From: Pseudomonadota bacterium
GTDB taxonomy: Bacteria; Myxococcota_A; Polyangia; Polyangiales; Polyangiaceae
Reading direction: 5' to 3'
Assembly: GCA_003242355.1 (NCBI GenBank)
Contig: QGUH01000041.1
Location: 1 to 11,011 of the forward strand
DNA length: 11,011 nucleotides
The notes under the pieces are model-generated. The model made no database searches. It was not told the origin of the DNA and was given only the letters and a program-made list of their open reading frames with translations. The position numbers and the translations under genes were made by a program. This document shows positions 1 through 6,566 of this stretch, in pieces (position 1 is the stretch's first letter; the number at the start of each line of letters is the position of its first letter).

Positions 1-467
1 AGGGCTTGGGTTTTCGTTGGGTTTCCCTACGGGGGGTACGGGCCACCCCCCGTGCGACCCACTCGTCGCCGGAGACGCGCGCTTGGACGGAAGGGGAGGA
101 GTCGTTTCGGCGCCCGGCACGGCGATCGAGCACGTGCTTCGAAAATGCCGAAAACGGTCGCTCGTACTCGGAGGCGCCACGGGAGGCCGGCCGCAGCAGT
201 GGCTCGAAGGCAGAACGGAGAAGCGGACGTTTCGAGGGGGATTTGGCGGCTGGTTGACCTGAGCCGACTCCGGCGTGTCGTTAGGCTGCCCGGTCAGTGA
301 TGACGCGGGGATTGCCAATCGAGACCAGTTTGTCGTACAAGCGCCGCGGCTATGACATCGGAGTCCGGCTTGCCCTGGCTCCCCCTGGGACGCCGTGTCC
401 GGGTCGTGGCCAATAAGCTGAGCAATTACGCACTGATAAACGGCACTGGGCCTTGATGAAGACGAAC
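1..467. other. Left intergenic stretch, no supported gene
   Basis: All three + frames are open for about 80 codons near the start (6-300). The three translations are equally Arg/Gly/Ser-rich and none has a recognisable motif or a Shine-Dalgarno site, as expected of GC-rich non-coding DNA. The GC content falls and stops become frequent after about 260. No long - strand frame exists. The stretch could contain the far 3' end of a gene lying outside the window, but nothing here shows it. Confidence 0.5.
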
Positions 468-483
468 TGGCACGCTGCGTGCT
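468..483 (+). promoter_or_regulatory. Candidate sigma-54 (RpoN) -24/-12 promoter
   Basis: TGGCACG (468-474), four bases, then GTGCT (479-483). The GG (469-470) and GC (481-482) doublets are separated by exactly 10 nt, the invariant spacing of -24/-12 promoters. The -24 box is a perfect match and the -12 box matches TTGCW at 4 of 5 positions. A start about 12 nt downstream of the GC (near 494) would leave a leader of roughly 54 nt before the lipoprotein ATG at 548. Sigma-54 with enhancer-binding activators is used heavily by myxobacteria. No activator site was identified upstream. Confidence 0.55.
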
Positions 484-547
484 TCAAGGCGCGCCCGGTG
501 CCAGAAGGCTCCACGCAGGACCTAGGTGATTCGGAGGAAACGGGATT

Positions 548-1063
548 ATGAAGAGGCTAACTAGCTTGTTTGCCGTCACCGCGCTGAGCGCGGGCCTGCT
601 GGTCGCGGGCTGCGGCGACGACGACGGAGACGACACGTCGACTCCCCAGGGCGGCTCTGCCGGCGCCACTGGTGGATCCGGTGGCAAGGGTGGCAGCGGC
701 GGCAAGGGCGGCAGTGGCGGCACGGCCGGCACCACGACCGGTGGCACGACTGGCGACGCTGGCGCCGGCGGCAGTGGCGACACGGGCGGCACGGCTGGTG
801 AAGGCGGCTCCGGCGGCGATGCCGGCGGCGGCGATGGCGAGGCCGGCGGCGGCGGTGTCGCTGGCGAGGCCGGTGGCGCTGGCGAAGGTGGCGGCGCTGG
901 TGTGGCCGGTGAGGCCGGTGGCGCTGGCGAAGGTGGCGGCGCCGGTGCTGGCGGCGAGGCCGGCGGCGCTGGTGAAGGCGGCGGCGGCGGTGTCGCTGGC
1001 GAGGCCGGTGGCGCGGCTGGCGAAGCCGGATCCGCTGGCGCAGGGGGAGAAGAAGAAGGCTGA
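548..1063 (+). CDS. Glycine-rich repeat lipoprotein (171 aa)
   Basis: The first 21 residues are a lipoprotein signal: MKR, a hydrophobic core, then VAG before Cys22, which would be lipidated. An acidic patch follows (DDDGDD, 24-29), then an almost pure Gly/Ala/Ser/Thr/Glu sequence to the end. GGSGGKGG blocks lie around 42-58. A 15-residue repeat, GVAGEAGGAGEGGGA, runs in near-perfect tandem at 103-117, 118-132 and 133-147, with a decayed fourth copy to about 163. The tail is GGEEEG. GGAGGA lies 9 nt upstream of the ATG and decides the start. A sigma-54-type promoter precedes the gene and a strong hairpin follows, so it is probably transcribed alone. In Polyangiales such Gly-rich stretches often link a lipid anchor to a folded domain; here no domain follows, so the protein is all linker. 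It may be a surface-anchored spacer or a truncated relative. Function unknown. Confidence 0.8.
   Translation: MKRLTSLFAVTALSAGLLVAGCGDDDGDDTSTPQGGSAGATGGSGGKGGSGGKGGSGGTAGTTTGGTTGDAGAGGSGDTGGTAGEGGSGGDAGGGDGEAGGGGVAGEAGGAGEGGGAGVAGEAGGAGEGGGAGAGGEAGGAGEGGGGGVAGEAGGAAGEAGSAGAGGEEEG
854..1036 (+). repeat. 45-bp in-frame tandem repeat inside the lipoprotein gene
   Basis: Three consecutive 45-bp units encode the same 15 residues with only a few substitutions, and a fourth unit has decayed. Units share strings such as GAGGCCGGTGGCGCTGG at the DNA level, which points to recent duplication or slippage. The period is a multiple of three, so changes in copy number would keep the frame. Confidence 0.75.
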
Positions 1064-1105
1064 CCAGCTCCTTCCGTCCATCATCCAGGACCAGGCCTAG
1101 GCGTT

Positions 1106-1136
1106 CCCTTGGCGCGGCAGTGGGCCGCGCCAAGGG
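1106..1136 (+). terminator. Strong hairpin, probable terminator
   Basis: CCCTTGGCGCGGC (1106-1118) and its exact reverse complement (1124-1136) form a 13-bp perfect stem around the 5-nt loop AGTGG. It lies about 43 nt after the lipoprotein stop. The following bases are only moderately T-rich (GTCTATTTTG from 1141), so the U-tract is imperfect and set back. Position and stem strength support intrinsic termination. Confidence 0.7.
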
Positions 1137-1178
1137 GGTCGTCTATTTTGTTATGGCTGGTCCAGGGAGCTCGGGCGT

Positions 1179-1898
1179 TTGCGCTTCGTATTGGCTCTGA
1201 CCGGGCTTGCCCTCGGGCTCGGTTGTGGAGGCTCCGGCTGGGCGGAGTATCGAGGGCGCTCGGCGGCTTCGGTTGTCTCGCCGGCCGAGGTGCGGCTCGC
1301 ACCCGTCGTTCCGCGGGCGGCACAACGGCTCGGAGTGATCGCCGCGTCGTGCGAGTCACGCCTCGCTTGGGAAGCGTTCGAGCGGCGTGCGCTGAGCGAC
1401 ATCGACTGCACGCGCGACCGGCTCTCCCTGGTGATCCGGGAGCTCGCGGCGGCGCGCGGTGGCGACGTCTTGGCTGCTTTTTCCTGCAGCGGGCGGACAC
1501 GCATTCGCTGTACCGCCGAAGTGGCGCGCTCCCGCGAATCCACGACCGGAGCGCCCGGCGCTGCAAAGCGGGCTCCCGGCCCCGACGGCGTGCTCGGGAA
1601 TGCGATCCAGGTGGCGTTCGAGCCAGCGGAAGCTGCTCGCCCGATTCCTTCCCGGCCGCGACCAGCGGGCGTACGCGAGCTGCCCGCGTTGCCGGCAAGC
1701 CATCGGGTGCTCGGCACCCTGGCGACCTCGTGCGGTGCGGAGTGTCCGGAGCTCGCGGTGCGGGACGCGCTGCTGCTCGCCGCTGCTCGGCTCGGTTTCG
1801 AGGACGTGGTGGGGGTGCGTTGCCTGCGCCGAGCGGAAAGATATCGGTGCACGGCGCAGGGCGCCGTTGCGGAAAGTCGCGTTCACGCGGCCCGGTGA
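1179..1898 (+). CDS. Putative lipoprotein with duplicated Cys domain (239 aa)
   Basis: The start is TTG at 1179, with AGGGAG 9 nt upstream; no in-frame ATG fits. Residues 1-15 form a hydrophobic signal ending ALGLG before Cys16, then GGSG, so lipid anchoring is likely although the lipobox is not canonical. The mature part holds two related domains. One spans roughly 48-118 (C58, C77, C103, C111), the other roughly 176-232 (C185, C189, C215, C224), joined by a Pro/Ala/Arg-rich linker. Shared features are a G-x-hydrophobic-A-x-SC opening, an Ala/Leu-rich helix, an hydrophobic strand ending in C, and R(I/Y)RCTA near the end. This order (Cys, helix, VxxC strand, YRC, small residues) recalls the enterobacterial outer-membrane stress sensor RcsF, but that is a fold-level guess and one Cys of the RcsF pattern has no counterpart. 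Even numbers of Cys suggest periplasmic disulfides. Function otherwise unknown. Confidence 0.65.
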   Translation: MRFVLALTGLALGLGCGGSGWAEYRGRSAASVVSPAEVRLAPVVPRAAQRLGVIAASCESRLAWEAFERRALSDIDCTRDRLSLVIRELAAARGGDVLAAFSCSGRTRIRCTAEVARSRESTTGAPGAAKRAPGPDGVLGNAIQVAFEPAEAARPIPSRPRPAGVRELPALPASHRVLGTLATSCGAECPELAVRDALLLAAARLGFEDVVGVRCLRRAERYRCTAQGAVAESRVHAAR

Positions 1899-1977
1899 AC
1901 GCGGACGCCTCGCTCGAACGCATTCGGAGAAATGCGGTGGGCGGGCCCGGAGGGCGGCGTGCGGAGCCCCGAGCTCG

Positions 1978-2694
1978 GTGATATCGAAGCCCACCCGCGT
2001 GAACCGCGATTCGTCGTTCGACCTATTGATCGTGCGCCACGGCGAGAGCGAAGCAAACGCCGAGGGGCGCATGCAAGGGCGGTTCGACTCGCCGCTCAGC
2101 GACAAGGGGCGCGAGCAAGCCCGGCGCATCGGTCGCTGGCTCCACGCGCACGGGCTCGGCTGGGACTTCGCGGTCACCTCGCCCCTCGCCCGGGCCGGGG
2201 AAACCCCCCCGATCATCGCGGAAACGTGTGGCGGGCCGCCTCCCGTGAGCGAGCCCTTGCTCTGCGAGATTGCGGCGGGCGCGCTCGAGGGCCGGCCGTG
2301 GACGGACATCGTGCGGGCGTTCCCGAGCTATGCGGCGCGTGGCATCACCGAGCTCGGCGACTTCGCCGAGTACGGCGGCGAAAGCTACGACGAGGTGCAA
2401 GCGCGCGTGAGCGCGTTCCTCGATTTCGTTGCTGCGCGCGTTGCCGACGGACACGGGCGTTTGCTGGTCGTCGGCCACGGCGGCTTCAACTTCCACTTGG
2501 TCAAGCGTCTGATCTGCGTGCCCGTGCCCCGCGTTTGTATCCTGCGCATGGAGAACGGCGCCGTGACGGCGATTCACGTCGAGGAGCGACGAGGAACGGA
2601 GCTGGGCGAAGTCGTCTTCCACGTGCCGCTCGAGCTCATGGGAGCGCCGCCCGAAGCTCCGAGCGAGGTGCCGCCCCCGGGCTCGGCGGGGTGA
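1978..2694 (+). CDS. Histidine phosphatase (phosphoglycerate mutase-like)
   Basis: With the GTG at 1978 the product is 238 aa. It belongs to the histidine phosphatase superfamily, cytosolic enzymes that remove or move phosphate through a phosphohistidine. The nucleophile motif RHGES is at 20-24 (His21). SPLARAGET (68-76) matches the conserved phosphate-binding SPLxRAxxT. Glu97 in LLCEI is the likely acid/base, and VVGHGG (164-169) supplies the second His, His167. All core residues are present. The closest matches in style are broad-specificity GpmB/CobC-like phosphatases rather than glycolytic mutases; the substrate cannot be read from sequence. Start choice: GGAG lies 11 nt before GTG 1978, and a second in-frame GTG at 1999 is possible. 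An upstream ATG at 1459 in this frame is rejected because it would overlap most of the preceding gene. The last 15 residues are Pro/Gly-rich. The XPB gene begins 37 nt downstream on the same strand. Confidence 0.85.
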   Translation: MISKPTRVNRDSSFDLLIVRHGESEANAEGRMQGRFDSPLSDKGREQARRIGRWLHAHGLGWDFAVTSPLARAGETPPIIAETCGGPPPVSEPLLCEIAAGALEGRPWTDIVRAFPSYAARGITELGDFAEYGGESYDEVQARVSAFLDFVAARVADGHGRLLVVGHGGFNFHLVKRLICVPVPRVCILRMENGAVTAIHVEERRGTELGEVVFHVPLELMGAPPEAPSEVPPPGSAG

Positions 2695-2731
2695 GCCGGG
2701 CGCCGCGAGCCGTTGTAGGCTCGGCGGGCGC

Positions 2732-4093
2732 ATGACGACCCTGTCCTTCGCGAGCGGGACCCTCGAGCTCCGGGACGTGCCCGACGGGCTCGCGCTGCCC
2801 GAGAGCGTTCGCTGGGACGAACGGACGCAGACCTATCGTGCGCCGGCGCTCGCCTACTTCGACATCGTGCGCCTGCTGCACCGCTCCAACGTGCCGTACA
2901 CCGACGCGGCACGCGCGTACGCCGAGCTCGAGGCGCGCCTGGCCGTACGGCGGGAACCGCGGCCCTTCCAAACCGAAGCCCTCGCTGCCTGGCGCGGTGC
3001 GGGAGGGCGGGGCGTCGTCGTGCTCCCGACCGGCGCGGGAAAGAGCCACCTCGCGGTGCTCGCGATCGAGGATCGTCGGCGCGCGACGCTCGTCGTCGCG
3101 CCGACCCTGGACCTCGTTCGACAGTGGTACGACCTGCTTCGTACGAGCTTTGCGACCGACGTCGGCATCGTGGGCGGGGGCAGCCACGTCGTCCGGGAGA
3201 TCACCGTCACGACCTACGACTCGGCGTACCTGCACATGCAACACCTGGGTGCGCGATTCGGCCTGGTCGTCTTCGACGAGTGCCACCACCTTCCGGGAGA
3301 AACGTACCGGCTCGCGGCCGAGCTCTGCCTGGCGCCGTTCCGGTTGGGGCTGTCGGCGACTCCGGAGCGGCAGGATGGTCGCGATGCGCTGCTCGAGCGA
3401 CTCGTCGGGCCGCTCGTCTACAGAAAAGACATCGTCGAGCTCTCCGGCGCCTACCTCGCCGACTACGACACGGTCTGCATCGAGGTCGAGCTGAGCCGCG
3501 AAGAGCGAGACGAATACGAACGGGAGCGCAAGATCTACGTCGACTTCTTGCGCTCTCAGGGGATTCGCATGGACCGGGGGAACGGATGGCAAGATTTCGT
3601 GAGGCGCGCCGCGCGCTCCAACGCCGGACGGCGTGCCTTTCAGGCCTACTTCCGGCAGCGCGAGCTCGCGCTCGCCGCCTCCGCCAAGCTCGCCATGGTC
3701 GATCGGTTGCTCGATCAGCACCGCCACGAGCAGACGCTGATCTTCACTCAGGACAACGCGACGGCGTACGCCGTCTCTCGGCGCTTTCTCCTTCCCGTGA
3801 TCACGCATCAAACGAAGGTGAAGGAGCGGAGCGAGATCTTGGAGCGCTTCGCGCAGCGGGAGTACGGCGCCATCGTCACGTCCAAGGTGTTGAACGAAGG
3901 CGTCGACGTGCCGGACGCGAGCGTCGCCATCGTGATCAGCGGCAGTGGGTCGGTGCGGGAGCACGTGCAGCGGCTCGGCCGCGTCCTGCGTCAGCGCGGG
4001 AACAAACGCGCGATTCTTTACGAGCTCGTCGCGAAGGGCACCGGCGAGACGTTCACGAGCGAGCGGCGCCGCGATCACGCCGCGTATCGGTGA
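2732..4093 (+). CDS. xpb: XPB-family DNA helicase (archaeal type)
   Basis: A 453-aa superfamily 2 helicase of the XPB/Rad25 type, which translocates on DNA in repair and, in archaea, works with the nuclease Bax1. An N-terminal damage-recognition-like region covers about 1-75. Helicase domain 1 has a Q-like motif RPFQTEAL (77-84), Walker A PTGAGKS (99-105), TYDSAY (161-166), the DECHH box (182-186) and SATPER (208-213). A thumb-like insertion follows (about 255-315, rich in Glu/Arg/Tyr). Helicase domain 2 has IFTQDN (337-342), TSKVLNEGVDVPDA (383-396), SGSGSVRE (403-410) and motif VI QRLGRVLR (413-420). Length and motif order match archaeal XPB closely. The RED motif that normally follows the SAT motif reads RQD (213-215). 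ATG 2732 gives a full N-terminus but its ribosome site is weak. The stop lies 4 nt before the nuclease gene, so the two are almost certainly co-transcribed and co-translated. Confidence 0.93.
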   Translation: MTTLSFASGTLELRDVPDGLALPESVRWDERTQTYRAPALAYFDIVRLLHRSNVPYTDAARAYAELEARLAVRREPRPFQTEALAAWRGAGGRGVVVLPTGAGKSHLAVLAIEDRRRATLVVAPTLDLVRQWYDLLRTSFATDVGIVGGGSHVVREITVTTYDSAYLHMQHLGARFGLVVFDECHHLPGETYRLAAELCLAPFRLGLSATPERQDGRDALLERLVGPLVYRKDIVELSGAYLADYDTVCIEVELSREERDEYERERKIYVDFLRSQGIRMDRGNGWQDFVRRAARSNAGRRAFQAYFRQRELALAASAKLAMVDRLLDQHRHEQTLIFTQDNATAYAVSRRFLLPVITHQTKVKERSEILERFAQREYGAIVTSKVLNEGVDVPDASVAIVISGSGSVREHVQRLGRVLRQRGNKRAILYELVAKGTGETFTSERRRDHAAYR

Positions 4094-4097
4094 GCCC

Positions 4098-5306
4098 GTG
4101 TTGACGCCCGAGCACGTTCGCGCACGTCGAGACGGTACGCGCCTGGTGCTGCTCGAGCTGTCCGCCGACAAGCGGGCGCGCGCCGTCGAGCTCGCCGATC
4201 GGTTCCTCGAGCGCTGCCGCCTCGGAGTCGGCAAGACACGCGACGAGATCGAGCGCTCTCTCGCCGCACAGGACGTGCGCGCGAGCGAGCGACGCATCGC
4301 GCAGGCGCTCGGGAAGCTCGTGCTCGACGCTTGCGTGTTCGAGCAGTCGGAGGGGGTCGAGCCGCCGGCGCTGCGCCGGGAAGTGTTCCTGCGCTCGGCG
4401 GCAGCGCGCCGTGCGGCCTCGCCGGAAGCGCCGTTCAGCAAGGAAGCCGTCCTCGCGGCCTCGGGACGGGCGCTGGGCCTCGACCCATCGCGCATCGAAG
4501 AGATGCTCTATGCCGATCTGCGGGGAGCGCACCGACTGATCGCCGCGCCGAATCTCTCGGCGGAGGCGCTCGTCCGGCACTACGAGCAGGGCCAGATTCA
4601 GGCGGTGCTCTTGCGCGCCGTCAGCGTCGTCGCCGACGTGCGCTGCACGAGCCCGGACTCCCTCCGGTACCTGTTCCAAAAGCTCAAGTTCCGTCGGCTC
4701 CTCTATCGGTGCGAAGCGCTCTCGAACGGGGTCTATCGGCTCTCCATCGACGGCCCCTTCAGTCTGTTCGAAGCGGTGACCAAGTACGGCCTCGAGCTCG
4801 CGCTGACGCTTCCCGCGCTCGAGGCCTGCGACGAGCTCGAGCTCAAAGCGCGGGTGCTCTGGGGAAGCGCTCGCGAGCCGCTCGAGTTCGAGCACCGTCG
4901 CTCCGGGCCGCCGGTGCGCGACGGAGAGGCACGCCTCCGCGACGAGATCGTCGAGCTCCTCCACGACTTCGAAAAGCTCGACACGGGCTGGCAAGCAGCG
5001 CCCGCGGAGGACATTCTGGACGTTCCGGGCGTAGGCGTCTGCGTGCCGGACTTGCTCTTTCGCCACCGCGAGGGCGGCGACCCCGTGTACTTCGAGCTTT
5101 TGGGCTACTGGAGTCGCGACGCGGTTTTTCGCCGCGTCGAGCTCGTCGAGCGCGGCCTTTCGCGGCGCATCCTCTTCGGCGTGAGCGCGCGGCTCCGCGT
5201 GAGCGAAGCCGTGCTCGATTTCGCCGAGCACGCGGCGCTCTACGTGTTTCGCGGCAAGCCGAGCGCGCGCGCAATCGAACGCAAGCTCGACGCGTTGCGC
5301 TCCTAG
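4098..5306 (+). CDS. bax1: Bax1-type nuclease (DUF790), XPB partner
   Basis: With GTG 4098 the product is 402 aa and begins MLTPEHVRARRDG, which fits the usual N-terminus of the DUF790 family (binds archaeal XPB). LGVGKTRDEIE (42-52) matches the conserved family segment with the pattern vGk-r-ele. The C-terminal part looks like a PD-(D/E)XK-type nuclease core: Glu283 in a helix (RDEIVELL), Trp298, VPDLLF with Asp318, then YFELLGYW with Glu333. The Lys/Arg-bearing helix after it is FRRVELVER; family members often have Lys in this area, and here it is Arg. In archaea Bax1 binds XPB and cuts DNA at bubble or fork structures. The 4-nt gap to the helicase gene supports the same partnership. The start is chosen because it directly follows the helicase stop and matches the family; TTG 4101 is an alternative. 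The N-terminus and middle are divergent, so catalysis is inferred, not shown. Confidence 0.85.
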   Translation: MLTPEHVRARRDGTRLVLLELSADKRARAVELADRFLERCRLGVGKTRDEIERSLAAQDVRASERRIAQALGKLVLDACVFEQSEGVEPPALRREVFLRSAAARRAASPEAPFSKEAVLAASGRALGLDPSRIEEMLYADLRGAHRLIAAPNLSAEALVRHYEQGQIQAVLLRAVSVVADVRCTSPDSLRYLFQKLKFRRLLYRCEALSNGVYRLSIDGPFSLFEAVTKYGLELALTLPALEACDELELKARVLWGSAREPLEFEHRRSGPPVRDGEARLRDEIVELLHDFEKLDTGWQAAPAEDILDVPGVGVCVPDLLFRHREGGDPVYFELLGYWSRDAVFRRVELVERGLSRRILFGVSARLRVSEAVLDFAEHAALYVFRGKPSARAIERKLDALRS

Positions 5307-5369
5307 GATGTGTTGCGCTCCCAGATCGACGAACGGTTCGGGAACGCGAGGAAGAGCCGCCCTGTAGCG

Positions 5370-5861
5370 CTAGCCGATCTTTCGGTTCTCTTCCAACGCG
5401 AGCCCTGGGCCCGCTTTGACGATCGCCGGCCGGAGTCCCGAGCCGGAGCCGAAGCTCGACGCGCAGGAGAGGGGAGTGAGCACGGTGAAAATCATCCCGA
5501 GGAAACGGCGCAGCTCGCTCACCCCGCTCGGTAGGAGCGACTCCAACCCCGAGAGTCGGGGAAAGCGGGAGAGCACCGCGGCGAGCTCACCCGGGCGGAT
5601 TTCCGGCTGCCCGGCGAGCTGCTCGAGTTGCGCGAGCAGGTCCGTTACCTGGAGGCGATTCAGGTCGGCTTCGTGAATGGCTGCTTCGGCGGCTTCGAAC
5701 TGAGCGCGGTCGCTCTCGACGTAGTACGCGCTCGGAATCAAGAGCCCCTCCGCACGGCACCGCGGGCAAGCCGACTCTGCCTGGGAGCTGGTCAGCGGCA
5801 GCTCCACCCTCACCAGGTAGGATCGACGACACTCGCGGCAGTACGCTGGGAAGTAGCGCAT
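5370..5861 (-). CDS. Small zinc-ribbon protein of unknown function (163 aa)
   Basis: The start is ATG at 5861 (- strand), decided by AGAGGAGG with GGAGG 7 nt upstream, one of the best ribosome sites in the window. The frame stays open upstream, but the extra residues are Arg/Ser-rich and look non-coding. Residues 8-11 (CREC) and 32-35 (CPRC) form a two-CxxC zinc-ribbon pattern. A charged helical region follows (about 50-85, rich in Glu/Ala/Leu/Gln), then an amphipathic stretch with LAAVLSRFPRL (93-103). A short hydrophobic segment, FLGMIFTVLTPL (120-131), could be a membrane or packing helix. The tail is Gly/Ser-rich. The gene converges on the Bax1 gene with about 60 nt between stops. I do not recognise a family. 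Two CxxC knuckles suggest metal binding and perhaps nucleic-acid or protein contact. Confidence 0.7.
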   Translation of the reverse strand: MRYFPAYCRECRRSYLVRVELPLTSSQAESACPRCRAEGLLIPSAYYVESDRAQFEAAEAAIHEADLNRLQVTDLLAQLEQLAGQPEIRPGELAAVLSRFPRLSGLESLLPSGVSELRRFLGMIFTVLTPLSCASSFGSGSGLRPAIVKAGPGLALEENRKIG

Positions 5862-6566
5862 CGCTTCGCCTCCTCTGCTAACCGAGTAGCCCTTGCGCAC
5901 TCGGAGCGCAACCGAAGAATGCTTCAGCCTGCGTCGTTTTCCGATCGTTGCGCGTGACTCGCGAACGCGGAGGTGCCGTGACGTGGGACGCAGTTCGAGC
6001 GGAGCGAACGCGGGATCCGGCGCGCTCGGAGAAACGTGCTCGGGAAACGCGCGGAGCTTGCGCCAGAAAACTACGCCGTCGTCTTTCGACACGGGGTGCC
6101 GAGTTTCGAACGTCCGATCGGAGCGAAGCGCGCGGCGCGTAACGCGCAATCGGCGCGTTCATGGCGCGCGTCCGCGCGAAACGCGGTCCGAGCCGAGCAC
6201 GCCGAAGCAGCGTGTCACGATCGTTCGTCCGAAAACGATTCCGAATTCCGTACGATCGGTGAGATCGCGCTCGTGCGCTTTGCGAGCGACGTCGCCATCG
6301 GATGGAAGCTTTCGCCATGTACCCCTCTGTCGATTTCGAGTGAGCCGCAGAATCGTCGCACCGTCGGTCGCTTCGCTTCGCCCTCCTCCGAGCTCGGAAC
6401 GTGCGCTATGCAAGCACGAGCTTCGGAGATCGAACAGGAGGCTCAGGCTCCCGTCGTGCGTAGGGGCGCATCGAGTTGATGGATGTCATCGCCTCGAACG
6501 AAGCGTCGCGGGGCTCTCCCGAAGCGACGAACGTCACCCGCTCGCCGCTGCGTCACGTCGACCGCC
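5862..6566. other. Long non-coding stretch
   Basis: About 700 nt with no supported gene. Frames are open on both strands (a + frame runs from 5893 to 7185), but the translations are Arg/Ser-dominated, lack motifs and run across the repeat array and the tRNA on the wrong strand. The tract is full of short recurring strings such as GAGCGAACGCG, CTTCGC and GCATCG. One imperfect inverted repeat stands out: TCCGAGCTCG (6387-6396) pairs with CGAGCTTCGGA (6417-6427) with a single-base bulge. No U-tract follows it. Confidence 0.55.

Noticed and set aside
300..412. A short + frame ending in GYDIGVRLALAPP, resembling the end of a formylglycine-generating-enzyme-like domain
   Set aside because: The likeness covers about a dozen residues, with no matching sequence upstream in any frame and a stop just before it.
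1459..1977. Upstream ATG extension of the phosphatase to 411 aa
   Set aside because: The extension overlaps most of the Cys-domain lipoprotein and has no phosphatase sequence; family members begin close to the RHG motif.
2636..4495. A 619-codon open frame on the - strand opposite the phosphatase, helicase and nuclease genes
   Set aside because: It is antisense to three genes with clear motifs, its translation has no recognisable domain, and long antisense frames are expected in GC-rich DNA.
5295..5322. Direct repeat GTTGCGCTCC on both sides of the Bax1 stop (5295-5304 and 5313-5322)
   Set aside because: Ten bases, with no flanking element or inverted ends; likely chance or a tiny duplication.
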